Of a stretch of DNA of 42,314 nucleotides, positions 8,372 to 19,630 are shown piece after piece (position 1 is the first letter of the stretch; every line of letters starts with the position of its first letter). A program made the translations under genes and the position numbers. The stretch covers positions 1-42,314 of the forward strand of contig PEQZ01000010.1 of assembly GCA_002928395.1 (NCBI GenBank), written 5' to 3'. A model generated the notes under the pieces. The model was not told where the DNA came from. It ran no database searches and was given only the letters and a program-made list of their open reading frames with translations. The stretch comes from Hyphomicrobium sp. (lineage in GTDB: Bacteria > Pseudomonadota > Alphaproteobacteria > Rhizobiales > Hyphomicrobiaceae).

Positions 8372-9277
8372 CTACTTTCGGCCCGGATCGTAGCGGTGCT
8401 TTTCCCGCCACTCCGTGAAGAAGTACGACAGCGTCTCGTCGATGACCTCGGGCAGCACGATGCGGATGGTGACCAAGAGGTCGCCGCCTTGGCCTGTCGC
8501 CGGATTGTGAATGCCCTTGCCCTTCAGCCGGAAGACGCGGCCTGAACTCGTGCCCTTGGGGATGGTGAGCGCCACCCGCCCGTCTACCGTCTGAACCTCG
8601 ATCTTGGCGCCGAGTACAGCTTCGTCGAGCGTAACCGGCGCATCGCACTGCACATCGAACCCGGCGCGCTTGAAATCTGGATGCGGCCGAACTTTGACCT
8701 CGACCAGCGCGTCGCCCGTCTCGCCGCCGTTGGCGCCCGCGCCCCCCTTTCCACGCAAGCGCAACACTTGGCCGTCGGCGACACCCGCGGGGACACCCAG
8801 GTCGAGGACACCACCCTCAGGCATAGTGACCCGCTTCTTGGTGCCTCGAGCTGCTTCCAGAAAATCGACCTCGAGCGTGTAGCGCACATCTTGTCCACGG
8901 CGTGCAAACGGCGCGCGGCCGCCGGTGCGTGCCGAGCCGCGCCCGTCGTTGAAGAGGTCGGAGAAGATGTCGCTGAAGCCGAATTCCTCGGAGCGGGAGC
9001 CGGGTCCGCGCTGCCCGCCACCCGGATAGGCATGATGAAAGTTGCGCCTGGCCTCGCCGGCGGCGTCGATTTCGCCACGGTCGAAGGCTTTGCGGCGCTC
9101 GGGATCACCGACGATTTCGTAGGCGGCCGTGAACTTTTTGAAGCGCTCCGATGCCGCGGCATTGCCCGGATGGAGGTCAGGGTGCGATTGCTTGGCGAGC
9201 TTGCGGAACGTGCGGCGGATCTCGTCGTCGGACGCATCCTTGGCAACCCCGAGCACGGTGTATGGATCGTCGGCCAT
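8372..9277 (-). CDS. CbpA-type J-domain co-chaperone
   Basis: 301 residues. The N-terminal J domain (DDPYTVLGVAKDASDDEIRRTFRKLAKQSHPDLHPGN) carries the HPD motif at about residues 32-34 that stimulates the Hsp70 ATPase. A Gly/Phe-rich linker (GGGQRGPGSRSEEFGFSDIFSDLF) and the two-part DnaJ C-terminal substrate-binding region follow, for example GVADGQVLRLRGKG and IPKGTSSGRVFRLKGKG. The CxxCxGxG zinc fingers of true DnaJ are absent, so this is a class B (CbpA/DnaJ-like) protein. The track start at 9376 adds a non-homologous leader; ATG 9277 (MADDPYTVLG) is the family start. Convergent with the cysteine-rich protein gene, 19 bp apart. Confidence 0.88.
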   Translation of the reverse strand: MADDPYTVLGVAKDASDDEIRRTFRKLAKQSHPDLHPGNAAASERFKKFTAAYEIVGDPERRKAFDRGEIDAAGEARRNFHHAYPGGGQRGPGSRSEEFGFSDIFSDLFNDGRGSARTGGRAPFARRGQDVRYTLEVDFLEAARGTKKRVTMPEGGVLDLGVPAGVADGQVLRLRGKGGAGANGGETGDALVEVKVRPHPDFKRAGFDVQCDAPVTLDEAVLGAKIEVQTVDGRVALTIPKGTSSGRVFRLKGKGIHNPATGQGGDLLVTIRIVLPEVIDETLSYFFTEWREKHRYDPGRK

Positions 9278-9317
9278 GGATGGCGAAGGCTCTCTGGGTT
9301 GGCGTTGCGAACCGCAA

Positions 9318-9482
9318 TCTCGTGTAGAGCGTCTGACGTTTGGCCCTCGCTTAGCGCCGACCTCTGAACCAAACATCGGATGCTAAAGCTACACGACAAT
9401 CATAAAGTTGCTCGAGTTGCTTATGGGCCCGCCATTTGCTCCGGACCGTGCGGCGGAGCGAAGCAAGTGTCGGCGACGGAAC
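9318..9482 (-). repeat. Composite intergenic palindromic repeat, copy E (full length, minus orientation)
   Basis: Read on the minus strand it begins with GTTCC, then CCGACACTTGC, then GGAGCAAATGGCGG (module 1). It continues through CGAGCAACTTTATGATT and TCGTGTAGCTTTAGCATC, and ends in the module 2 palindrome with arms at 9369-9384 and 9330-9343. The same order of blocks occurs at 26304-26457 and 32297-32449. It fills most of the gap between ppx and the J-protein gene. Confidence 0.7.
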
Positions 9483-9608
9483 TCTAGCACCAATCGACGG
9501 CAATTGTGGCGTGCCAACGCCCAACCCGGATGCAGTGCGGCTGTTTCCGGGGGATGCGCCGTCGCCGACAGGGCCGCAGGTCGGCGGCTGCAGTCAGGCG
9601 GGCTTGGA

Positions 9609-11147
9609 TCAGCTTCCAATGCGGATTTCGGGCGCAAAACCAACCTGCCCGGCGAGCGTCTCGAACCTGCGGCGCAGCCGCTCGCCATCGAGGCTGGCGT
9701 AGGCCTTGGGAATGCTCAGCACAAGCGAACCGCCCTCGTAGGAAACCGGTATCTCGTCGATGATGCCGGGCTGGCCAATCGACAACATATGGGCCGCACG
9801 AATGGCAGCCCCCAGAATGCGGGCGCGTTTCAGCGCACGGCGGGATACGGTCGCCGTAAGCTTGGCAGAAAGGTTCTGGCTCTTCTCGTCTTCGGGGCCG
9901 GAATGACGGAAGTAGATCGCCAGCGCGAGGTAGATGCGGCCCGCATGATCGATGCCACCGAGCGCGGAGTGGGCGACGACATTGAGGCTCTGCTCGCCGC
10001 GATAGTCGGGGTGAGCACGCCAGCCGATGTCGGAGATGAGGCAGGCGGCGTGGCGGAGGCGGCGCTCGTCCGGTGTCTCGAGGGGACCCGGTTCCTGGAA
10101 CAGCGCATCCGTCCACTTGGCCAGTTCGAAAGCGTGTTCGACCGAACGCGACCGCAGTCGCGCATAGTCTTCGCAGAAGCATATGAGCGGGTCCTTGCGC
10201 CGCTCGTGTGGGGGTAGCAGGCCGAACACCAGCCCTTCGCGGATACCAAAGACGGAGAACACGACTTCCGATGGTTCGAGCTTCCTGAGCAACCGCTCCA
10301 TCACCAAGGCTCCGAAAGGAAGCGTTTCGCGCCGCTGCCTGGAAATCTCCTCGATGCCGCGCACACCCGACAGTTTTTTGGTCCGCCGCAGCATTTCGGA
10401 AAAAGCGATGACGTCGCGGGTTGGAACCGTGTAGCCGTGCATGACGCGCAGCGGGTAATCGGTCTGCACCATGAGCAGCTTGGCGAGCGACCGCCAGGTG
10501 CCACCGACGGCATAGAAGGAGCGGCCCTTGCCCTTGCCGATCCATGACAAGCGCGACAGTGCCTCGTCGGTGACTTCGAGCGCCTTTTCAATGCGGTCGC
10601 CGGTCGTATCGATGAGCCGCAGCCCGCCCAATGGAAGCGTGCCGGCATCATTCAGCGTGTCGTTCGAGATATCGATCAGTTCGAGACTGCCGCCACCAAG
10701 ATCGCCGGCGATGCCGTTGGCGTCGATGAAGCCCATCATGATGCCTTGAGCGGCGAATTCGGCCTCCTTCTCGCCCGAAAGGATCTCGATCCTGGTTCCG
10801 GCCGCCTTTTCTCCGCGCTGTATGAATTCACGGCCGTTCGACGCCTCGCGCACCGCCGCGGTGGCAATGGCGCGCAGATTCTTGACGTGGAGCACGCGTG
10901 CGATGGCACGGAAGCGGGCCAAGGCGGCAACCGCGCGCTCGACTGCGCCATCGTCGAGCCGGCCGGTGGTCGCAACCGACCGGCCGAGCCCGCACAGGAC
11001 TTTCTCGTTGAACAGCGGCGTCGGCGCCCGCACCGCACCCTCGTAGACGACGAGCCGGACCGAATTCGATCCGATGTCGATGACACCGAGAGGCTCGAGG
11101 GCCGACGCGCGGCCCCGCTCGCCCAGTAGTTCAGAAATCAAACCCAC
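9609..11147 (-). CDS. ppx: Ppx/GppA-family exopolyphosphatase
   Basis: 512 residues. It hydrolyses terminal phosphates of polyphosphate (family members may also hydrolyse pppGpp). The ASKHA fold is shown by the phosphate-1 motif GVIDIGSNSVRLVVYEG near residue 20 and the phosphate-2 motif AGDLGGGSLELIDI; a helical HD-like C-terminal half follows (LRHAACLISDIGWRAHPDYR). The start is GTG at 11147 with AGAGGTG a few bases upstream. It lies 17 bp downstream of ppk, so synthesis and breakdown of polyphosphate are probably co-transcribed, as in many proteobacteria. Confidence 0.9.
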   Translation of the reverse strand: MGLISELLGERGRASALEPLGVIDIGSNSVRLVVYEGAVRAPTPLFNEKVLCGLGRSVATTGRLDDGAVERAVAALARFRAIARVLHVKNLRAIATAAVREASNGREFIQRGEKAAGTRIEILSGEKEAEFAAQGIMMGFIDANGIAGDLGGGSLELIDISNDTLNDAGTLPLGGLRLIDTTGDRIEKALEVTDEALSRLSWIGKGKGRSFYAVGGTWRSLAKLLMVQTDYPLRVMHGYTVPTRDVIAFSEMLRRTKKLSGVRGIEEISRQRRETLPFGALVMERLLRKLEPSEVVFSVFGIREGLVFGLLPPHERRKDPLICFCEDYARLRSRSVEHAFELAKWTDALFQEPGPLETPDERRLRHAACLISDIGWRAHPDYRGEQSLNVVAHSALGGIDHAGRIYLALAIYFRHSGPEDEKSQNLSAKLTATVSRRALKRARILGAAIRAAHMLSIGQPGIIDEIPVSYEGGSLVLSIPKAYASLDGERLRRRFETLAGQVGFAPEIRIGS

Positions 11148-11164
11148 CGCGCACCTCTTTCAAA

Positions 11165-13362
<2,198 letters not shown>

Positions 13363-13460
13363 TCGTCAATCTCCATAGACAATTTCGGTCTCCGTTTAAG
13401 CAAAATCGGTGGGCCGGCGAAACGGCCCGCCAACCCGCAAAGATGTGGCGATATCCATCG

Positions 13461-14156
13461 TCAACCCCGATCGCCGTCCCCCTGTCGGTAGGCTTGGAGC
13501 GCCTCGGCGGCGATGGCTCTCGTCACCCGCCGCTGCCGGGCGAGCGCCAGGCGATCCGCTTCCGCCACGATGCCGATGGCGGCTCGCATCGACCGCTCCA
13601 TATGCAGCGCCAAATGCCCGATCACGTGCGGCTCGACGGCAAGCTGGCGGTCGGCGAACAGCTTGACGAGGACGGATTTCAGCAGCGCCTCGTCGGGCAG
13701 CGCGATGGTGGCGACCGGCGACGCACGGAGCCGGGACCGCAAATCAGGCAGTGCGATATCGAGTTCGCCCGGCGCGGCCCGCGACGTCAACAGGATCGAG
13801 AGCCGGTGCTCGCGCGCCAGATTGAGCAGGTGGAAGAGCGTGCGCTCGTCGGCGATGCCGCGCTCGATGTCCTCGACGACCAATGCACGCGCATCGGACA
13901 AGCGCGCGACTTCGGCCTCCGAAAGCATGGCGCCTGAAGCGATCCCGGCACCTGATTTGAGCCGCCAGACTTGGGCCAGATGGCTTTTGCCGGACCCCTC
14001 CGGTCCGACGACGAGGGCAGCCCAGTGGGGCCAATCCGGCCAGCGGTCGACAAGATCGACGGCGGCGGCATTCGACTGGCTCACGAGAAAATCCTCGTGC
14101 CCCAGGGCCGCCCGGTGCGGAAGGTCGAACACGAGCTGAGCTGGGGCGCCGTTCAT
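13461..14156 (-). CDS. hdaA: HdaA, regulatory inactivator of DnaA
   Basis: 231 residues. A DnaA-related AAA+ protein that works with the sliding clamp to promote ATP hydrolysis by DnaA and so limits re-initiation of replication. The N-terminal clamp-binding motif is clear (QLVFDLP). A Walker A-like loop GPEGSGKSH follows near residue 50, with ALVVEDIE as Walker B, then SILLTSRAAPGELDIALPDLRSRLRA and a short helical lid. The C-terminal DNA-binding domain of DnaA is absent, as expected. The ATG lies where the tail of the AI-2E permease frame would end if a 10-bp duplication were removed, implying former ATGA coupling. Confidence 0.85.
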   Translation of the reverse strand: MNGAPAQLVFDLPHRAALGHEDFLVSQSNAAAVDLVDRWPDWPHWAALVVGPEGSGKSHLAQVWRLKSGAGIASGAMLSEAEVARLSDARALVVEDIERGIADERTLFHLLNLAREHRLSILLTSRAAPGELDIALPDLRSRLRASPVATIALPDEALLKSVLVKLFADRQLAVEPHVIGHLALHMERSMRAAIGIVAEADRLALARQRRVTRAIAAEALQAYRQGDGDRG

Positions 14157-14185
14157 GGCTGGTAAGCCCCGCCGTGGCCGATACC

Positions 14186-14233
14186 CTCGCCGTCGCCCTC
14201 GCCGTCGCCCTGGCCATCGTCCTGGCCGTCGCG
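14186..14233. repeat. Four tandem 12-bp units between hdaA and the permease gene
   Basis: CTCGCCGTCGCC occurs twice exactly (14186-14197, 14198-14209), followed by two diverged units (CTGGCCATCGTC, CTGGCCGTCGCG). On the minus strand, in the frame that continues the permease before its 10-bp duplication, these units encode a Gly/Asp/Glu-rich acidic tail (DGQDDGQGDGEGDGEG). They therefore look like former coding sequence rather than intergenic filler. Confidence 0.8.
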
Positions 14234-14239
14234 CGCTCC

Positions 14240-14259
14240 GTCACGCTGGGTCACGCTGG
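14240..14259. repeat. Exact 10-bp tandem duplication at the 3' end of the permease gene
   Basis: GTCACGCTGG occurs at 14240-14249 and again at 14250-14259. On the minus strand this is CCAGCGTGAC twice. The second copy shifts the frame and creates the TGA that ends the AI-2E permease at 14241. Removing one copy gives an open frame of 28 more codons whose TGA overlaps the hdaA ATG. Confidence 0.85.
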
Positions 14260-15323
14260 CCCCCGCCGTGGTAGACGCTACTTTTCAGATAAAGATGCAG
14301 CGCATGGCGAACAAGCACGCCGACGGCGGCTGCGACCGGCACCGCGACCAGCATGCCGACGAACCCGAACAGATAGCTGAACACGAACAGCGCAAAGATC
14401 AGCCACACCGGGTGCAGCCCGATCTTCGAGCCGACGACCTGCGGTGACAAGAACGCCGCGTCGAGTCCTTGGCCCACGAGAAAGATTCCCACCACGATGA
14501 GGATCGGTACGGTTTCCGGCCAGAACTGCACGACGGCAAGCGCAGTGGCGGTCATGAGCCCGAGCGCCCAGCCGGCAAACGGCACAAAGCTCAGGGCGCC
14601 GGTGGCAATGCCGATCAACAAGCCATAGCGGAGGCCGATGGCAGTGAGGGACACGGCATAGAACATGCCGAGAATCACGCAGACGAGGCCCTGACCGCGA
14701 ATGAACGCGGAGACCGCGTCGTTGATCTCCGTGGCGAGGCGGCGGATGGCCGGCGCATGCTCGCGCGGCAACCAGCCGTCGAGCTTGCCGAGCATCGGGT
14801 GCCAATCGACCAGCAGATAGAACACGACCAAGGGCGTAATCAGCATCAGCGACAGGAAGTTGAACAGTGCGAGGCTGCGGCTCCAGATGGAACTTGCTAC
14901 CCAGCCGGCGAAGCTGGCCCAGTTCTCGGCAGCTGATTTGGAGGCGCGTGCGAGCCCCTCCTCGAACTCAGGAAAACGGGGGCCGAGCCGGTCACGTGCC
15001 CAGGATTCGACGAGTCCGCGGATGCGATCCAGTTCACTCGGCAAGGCGAGCGCGAACTGCTGAGCCTGGGACAGCAAGAGCGGAACGAGCAAGACGAGAA
15101 TCGTGACCAGTGCGATGGCGCCGAGGGCGACGATCACGATCGAGGCCCAAGTGCGAGGCAGGCCGCGTCGCTCGAGCCAATCTGCAGCCGGATTGAGAAA
15201 ATAGGCCAGAATGATTCCGGCGACGAAGGGCAGCAGGATGTCGCGCAGCAAGCCGATCAACACGAGCGCGGCGACAAGGGCCGACAACCAAAAGAGCATC
15301 TGCCGTTCGACGCGCATTGCCAA
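14241..15323 (-). CDS. AI-2E / PerM-family membrane transporter (C-terminal tail truncated)
   Basis: 360 residues with about seven to eight hydrophobic segments, starting with MLFWLSALVAALVLIGLLRDILLPFVAG. The family signatures are present: ILAYFLNPAADWLERRG near the N-terminus and the GLRYGLLIGIATGALSFVPFAGW and VGSKIGLHPVWLIFALF segments in the second half. Family members export small molecules or run Na+(Li+)/H+ exchange; the substrate is unknown here. The gene sits in the conserved order CDP-alcohol transferase, permease, hdaA. Its stop arises from the 10-bp duplication at 14240-14259; without it the protein would end in an acidic Gly/Asp-rich tail ending GGAYQP. The core fold is unaffected, so function may be retained. 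Confidence 0.87.
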   Translation of the reverse strand: MAMRVERQMLFWLSALVAALVLIGLLRDILLPFVAGIILAYFLNPAADWLERRGLPRTWASIVIVALGAIALVTILVLLVPLLLSQAQQFALALPSELDRIRGLVESWARDRLGPRFPEFEEGLARASKSAAENWASFAGWVASSIWSRSLALFNFLSLMLITPLVVFYLLVDWHPMLGKLDGWLPREHAPAIRRLATEINDAVSAFIRGQGLVCVILGMFYAVSLTAIGLRYGLLIGIATGALSFVPFAGWALGLMTATALAVVQFWPETVPILIVVGIFLVGQGLDAAFLSPQVVGSKIGLHPVWLIFALFVFSYLFGFVGMLVAVPVAAAVGVLVRHALHLYLKSSVYHGGGQRDPA

Positions 15324-15412
15324 TCCCCACGTTACGTCGGTGACCTTTAGGCAATACCAACCCGAGCAAGTGCTGAACAGGGCTACCCGTACTCGGTGTG
15401 GACGACCAGTGT

Positions 15413-16093
15413 TCAGTGTGGCCGATTCTCGAGCCGGTCATCGGCGCGGTCTTTATCCAGGGTAACGCTTGAACTCAAATCGGCGTCGCGTCCAGTTGGA
15501 TCACGTCCAACCGCTGTTACACCCGGCAATCCGGCACGCACCCCGTGATCCCCGGCCGACTCGTCGCTCGACATGTGACGAAGCCAGGCGTCGAGATAGG
15601 CGGCCAGGGAGCCGAGCGTCAGAACCGCCGTCAACCAGACCAACGCCAGTCGGACGGCCGCGAGCCCGAACCCGAAGGCTTCGTCGGCCAGTACGATCGC
15701 CGCCAGCGAAATCTGGGCAACGGTGTTGGCCTTGCTCAAGGCCAGCGGCTTGATCGCGACCGGATTGCCGAGCAGCCATGACAGCACGATGCCCATGACA
15801 ATCAGGACGTCGCGCGAGACCACGGCAATCACCAACCACGACGGCAACTCGCCGCGGACCCCGAGAGCGACGAAAATACAGACGATCAGAAGCTTGTCGG
15901 CGAGCGGATCGAGGTAGGCGCCGAGCTCCGTTTCCCAGCCGTAGGTCTTGGCCAGATAGCCGTCGACGGCGTCCGAGACACCGGCGATCACGAACACGAT
16001 GAACGCGGCCGTCATCTGGTTGGTGAGGAGAAACCAGAACACGACAGGCACCAGGATGACCCGGCCGAGCGTGATGAGGTTGGGGATGCTCAA
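15413..16093 (-). CDS. CDP-alcohol phosphatidyltransferase (PgsA-like)
   Basis: 226 residues. A membrane enzyme that transfers a phosphatidyl group from CDP-diacylglycerol to an alcohol, most often glycerol-3-phosphate in the PgsA/cardiolipin group. The catalytic signature DAVDGYLAKTYGWETELGAYLDPLADK matches DxxDGxxA[RK]x8GxxxDxxxD; Lys replaces the usual Arg. Five to six hydrophobic segments follow or surround it. The last 55 or so residues are hydrophilic and probably disordered. The exact alcohol acceptor cannot be told from sequence, so no gene symbol is given. It stands between the DUF2066 gene (about 160 bp upstream) and the AI-2E permease, a conserved arrangement in this order. Confidence 0.83.
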   Translation of the reverse strand: MSIPNLITLGRVILVPVVFWFLLTNQMTAAFIVFVIAGVSDAVDGYLAKTYGWETELGAYLDPLADKLLIVCIFVALGVRGELPSWLVIAVVSRDVLIVMGIVLSWLLGNPVAIKPLALSKANTVAQISLAAIVLADEAFGFGLAAVRLALVWLTAVLTLGSLAAYLDAWLRHMSSDESAGDHGVRAGLPGVTAVGRDPTGRDADLSSSVTLDKDRADDRLENRPH

Positions 16094-16254
16094 GCTAGGC
16101 CCTTTGACTCAATCGCCGGTGATTGTTGCGACACAGGTCCGGCATTCGGCGAAGTCATAGGCCGGATCGGGTCACAATGTGCTCGAAAAAAATACAGCAG
16201 TCAGTGCTCCCGTCGAACCCATACCCAATAAGACATTATTATTAAACAATAAAA

Positions 16255-17366
16255 CTAGAACCGAGAGCGGAGAATCCAGGTTCCGCTTTCGTCGCGAAGC
16301 GCCATGCCTCTGGCGGCCAAGGCATCGGCAAGCCGCGGCGCCCCGCCGGGGTAGCGTAACGACACGTCCGCACTGCGCGGAGAAACACTATCAATGCGGA
16401 CCTCTTCGATGCCCTGGGTTTGGAGCAGCTGGCCGCGGATCTCGTTCCACTGCCCGATGCTTGTGAACTCGACCAGAAGTTGCACCTGAGCACCCGGCCC
16501 GGTGATCGCCTCGATGCCGCCGCGCGCGCCGCCTGGACTGCTTTCCATCGGCCTTCGAGTACACCGAGGCCGACCACGGCTGCAAGTTCGAGCGCATAGG
16601 CCTGCTCGCCCGACGCCAACCGGTAGCTGCGCTTCCAGTTGATCGGTCCGACCGCATCCCGGCCCGCGAGCGTGACGTGGAGGCGCTTGCCAGGGACATC
16701 GATATCGGCGACGGCGGCGACGATGAGGCCGGCCTTGTATTCGCCATTCAGGATGCGCTCGGCGGCGCCCGTTCCATCAGTCAGCGATCTCAGGGTATCT
16801 GAATGAATTTCCGGCTTGAGCTTCTCAAGCTTGAGCGGCGTGAGCGTGTGCACGACATCGAGGTTCTGCCAAGCCTCGGTCCAAGTGACGGCTGCACCGG
16901 CGGCACCCGCCCCCTCGCGCACGACGGGGATCAGCAGGGCCTCGGGCGCCTGGGTGTCGATGAATGGCACGCCCTCGCGGCGGAGAATGGTGCGCACACC
17001 ATCGGGCTGGAACGTGAAATCAAGGCTTGCCAGGTATTCGGTCGATGAGTTGCGCTCGGACCGGATCGACACGCCGTCGATGAGATCCGCCGCCTTGATG
17101 GACTTCAATCGCTTCAGGCTATCGTAGGCGGTGACGGGCACGATCCTCTTCAAGAGCGAGCGGAAGGCGGCCTGCTGGCCGTCGGTCATGGCGCGGTCCT
17201 TGGCGGTAACCGCATCTTGCGCCCGGGCTTCGACGGGATAGTTGGCGACCGTGAATGCCTTGTCGGAGGCAGGGACGGCCAATGCCGCGCCGGACTGCGT
17301 CAGGACCATCGCGGCCAACGCAGCGGCTCGCGCCAGCATGGACTTCGCTTCAAACACGATCGTCAC
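16255..17366 (-). CDS. DUF2066 exported protein, interrupted by an indel near 16516-16533
   Basis: A predicted exported protein of unknown function (about 369 residues when repaired). A hydrophobic signal (MLARAAALAAMVLTQSGAALA) is followed by the family region FTVANYPVEARAQDAVTAKDRAMTDGQQAAFRSLLKRIVP. The frame from the start runs to GVLEGRWKAVQ; the family-like C-terminus (RGGIEAITGPGAQVQLLVEFTSIGQW...) is in a different frame. The switch lies in an alternating GC run, where removing two bases gives QAARGGIEAIT, so slippage or a sequencing error in that run is likely. GTG 17366 is preferred as start because GGAG lies 7 nt upstream; ATG 17339 is an alternative. Divergent from purM. Confidence 0.75.
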
Positions 17367-17599
17367 CCCAGTTCTCCGATTTCCCGCAACGCGCGGCCAC
17401 CTGTTGTCGCAAAAAAACGGAACCCCTCCCGACCGGCCCGAGGTGTTGGCCGATTGCCGCGCACGCACCAAGCTGATAGGACGCCGCATCCTCTCCACCA
17501 CTCTGGCGCCATTTGGGGCGGAAGTGGGGTTTTCACCACGCACCGCTGCGTTGAAAGCCTATTCCAACCCGGCGTGTACTCCTATCAACCCGAGGCAGC

Positions 17600-18742
17600 A
17601 TGTCCACAGGCGGCACCGGCGGCAAACCGCCCATCACGTATCGGGAATCCGGCGTTGACATCGATGCCGGCAACGCGCTGGTCGATGCCATCAAGCCGAT
17701 GGTGAAGGCGACGCGACGGCCAGGCGCCGATGCCGATCTGGGTGGATTCGGCGGCTTGTTCGACCTCAAGGCTGCGGGCTATCGCGATCCGGTGCTGGTG
17801 GCCGCCAACGACGGCGTCGGCACCAAGCTCAAGATCGCGATCGAGAGCGGCCGCCACGCGACGATCGGCATCGATCTGGTCGCCATGTGCGTCAACGACC
17901 TGGTGGTGCAGGGCGCGGAGCCATTGTTTTTTCTCGATTATTTTGCGACCGGCCGGCTCGACGTAAGCGTCGCTCAGGATGTCATCAAGGGTATCGCCGA
18001 TGGCTGCAGGATGGCGGGCGCCGCCCTCATCGGCGGTGAAACGGCCGAAATGCCGGGCATGTATCAGGCCGGCGACTACGACCTGGCGGGATTTGCCGTG
18101 GGTGCGGTGGAGCGCGGCCAAATCCTGCCGCGAGGCGACATCGTGCCCGGCGACGTGCTGATCGGGCTGCCGTCGTCGGGCGTGCATTCGAACGGTTATT
18201 CACTGGTCCGGCGGCTGGTCGCGGAGGAAAACCTCGATTGGAGCCACGCGTGCCCGTGGGACAAGGGCCGGACGGTGGGGGCGGCCCTGCTCGAGCCGAC
18301 GCGGATTTATGTGAAGCCGGTGCTCGCGGCGATCAAGGCGACCGGCGGCGGCGGGCCGGCAGGTGCCATCAAGGCGCTGTCGCACATCACCGGCGGCGGC
18401 ATCTCGGAGAACCTGCCGCGCGTTCTGCCGGATCCGGTCGCGGCCCGCATCGATCTCGATGCCATCGACGTGCCGCCGGTGTTCGGCTGGCTCAAGCGGA
18501 CCGGGCGGCTCGACGACGCGGAGATGCTGCGCACGTTCAACTGCGGCGTCGGCATGATCGTGGTGGCTGACGCGGCCCGCGGCGAGGCGGTTCTGGCCGC
18601 TTTGCGGGCGGCGGGCGAACAGCCCGTGATGATCGGCGCGATCACGTCCGGGGGCGGCGAGCGCACCAACGCCAAGGGCAAGGGCCAAGCATGGGCCGCA
18701 GCGTATCGCGGGCGGCTCGGGCTCGATGTTCCATCGTCATGA
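17600..18742 (+). CDS. purM: Phosphoribosylformylglycinamidine cyclo-ligase (AIR synthetase)
   Basis: 380 residues, fifth step of purine synthesis: ATP-dependent ring closure of FGAM to AIR. Clear PurM signatures are [17 protein letters not shown] near the N-terminus, the conserved [14 protein letters not shown] loop, [40 protein letters not shown] and the C-terminal [16 protein letters not shown]. The length is slightly over the usual 345-350 because of a short N-terminal extension and a C-terminal tail. GAGG lies just before the ATG. Its TGA overlaps the purN ATG (ATGA), giving translational coupling of two steps of one pathway. Confidence 0.95.
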   Translation: MSTGGTGGKPPITYRESGVDIDAGNALVDAIKPMVKATRRPGADADLGGFGGLFDLKAAGYRDPVLVAANDGVGTKLKIAIESGRHATIGIDLVAMCVNDLVVQGAEPLFFLDYFATGRLDVSVAQDVIKGIADGCRMAGAALIGGETAEMPGMYQAGDYDLAGFAVGAVERGQILPRGDIVPGDVLIGLPSSGVHSNGYSLVRRLVAEENLDWSHACPWDKGRTVGAALLEPTRIYVKPVLAAIKATGGGGPAGAIKALSHITGGGISENLPRVLPDPVAARIDLDAIDVPPVFGWLKRTGRLDDAEMLRTFNCGVGMIVVADAARGEAVLAALRAAGEQPVMIGAITSGGGERTNAKGKGQAWAAAYRGRLGLDVPSS

Positions 18743-19410
18743 CCACACCCAAGAAGCGCACGGCAATCCTGATCTCGGGCCGCGGCTCCAACATGATGAA
18801 ACTCGTGGAGGCAGCGCGGACACCGGGCTATCCGGCCGAGATCGTCGCCGTGATCTCGAACCGGCCCGAAGCCGAAGGCCTTGCCTGGGCGGCCGCAATG
18901 GGCTTGCCGGCAATTGCCATCGATCACAAGGCCTACGCCACCCGCGCCGCGTTCGAGGCCAAGCTCCACACGGCGCTCATGGACCACGGGACAGAACTTA
19001 TTTGCAGCGCCGGATTCATGCGCATGTTGACCGGCGGTTTCGTCGACCGCTGGCGCAACCGTCAGCTCAACATCCACCCCTCGCTGCTGCCGTCGTTCCC
19101 CGGACTCGACACGCACCAGCGGGCGCTGGATGAAGGCGTGAAGATCCACGGCTGCACCGTGCATTTTGTCCGGCTGGAAATGGATACCGGGCCGATCGTG
19201 GCGCAGGCGGCGGTGCCGGTGCTCGCGGGCGACACGGCGCAAACGCTGGGCCAGCGCGTTCTTGCCGCAGAGCACCATCTCTACCCTCATGCGCTGGCGC
19301 TGATCGCATCGGGCCTGGCTCAGGTTTCAGACGATAAAGTATTGATTTCAGATAGCTTTAACCAAGAGCAGGCGCTGTTCTCGCCAAGCCTAAGGGCTGT
19401 GGTTACATGA
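18739..19410 (+). CDS. purN: Phosphoribosylglycinamide formyltransferase
   Basis: 223 residues. Transfers a formyl group from 10-formyl-tetrahydrofolate to GAR, the third step of purine synthesis. The N-terminal phosphate loop [11 protein letters not shown], the catalytic region [21 protein letters not shown] (Asn-x-His pair) and the conserved Asp in [13 protein letters not shown] are all present. The track ORF starts at 18691, but ATG 18739 overlaps the purM stop and begins the family N-terminus ([14 protein letters not shown]). The last roughly 20 residues are unlike the family core. Confidence 0.94.
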   Translation: MTTPKKRTAILISGRGSNMMKLVEAARTPGYPAEIVAVISNRPEAEGLAWAAAMGLPAIAIDHKAYATRAAFEAKLHTALMDHGTELICSAGFMRMLTGGFVDRWRNRQLNIHPSLLPSFPGLDTHQRALDEGVKIHGCTVHFVRLEMDTGPIVAQAAVPVLAGDTAQTLGQRVLAAEHHLYPHALALIASGLAQVSDDKVLISDSFNQEQALFSPSLRAVVT

Positions 19411-19504
19411 CAAGGGCCGAGTGATCGCAGTTCACTCGAAAGTCGAAATGCGACAACGCGCGTGATTGGACACGGCTCGCGCGCGGGTGTTAGTCGAGGC
19501 TCGA

Positions 19505-19630
19505 ATGTCTAAGAGCGACAAGGGTCTCAGCGGCAATAGTGTGCCGCGTACAGGATTTGCCGACGAGCCCAGCAGCCGAGAGCCGAAATGTAACGCGCCT
19601 GCCGGGCGCAGCGGGGGCCTTGCGCCATGA
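19505..19630 (+). CDS. Possible small ORF coupled to the P450 gene (41 residues)
   Basis: An ORF too short for the track, starting at ATG 19505 with GAGG about 5 nt upstream. It ends in TGA whose first bases overlap the P450 ATG (ATGA at 19627-19630). The product begins MSKSDKGLSGNSVPRTG and is hydrophilic with one cysteine; no family is recognised. The ribosome-binding site and the overlap are what one expects of a translated leader or small partner protein, but an untranslated leader with chance openness is equally possible in GC-rich DNA. Confidence 0.3.
   Translation: MSKSDKGLSGNSVPRTGFADEPSSREPKCNAPAGRSGGLAP

Noticed and set aside
13744-14244. Minus-strand ORF beginning MTERATARTMARATARATAR between the permease and hdaA
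   Set aside because: It runs out of frame through the 12-bp tandem units and into hdaA; the real former coding frame here is the acidic one continuing the permease.
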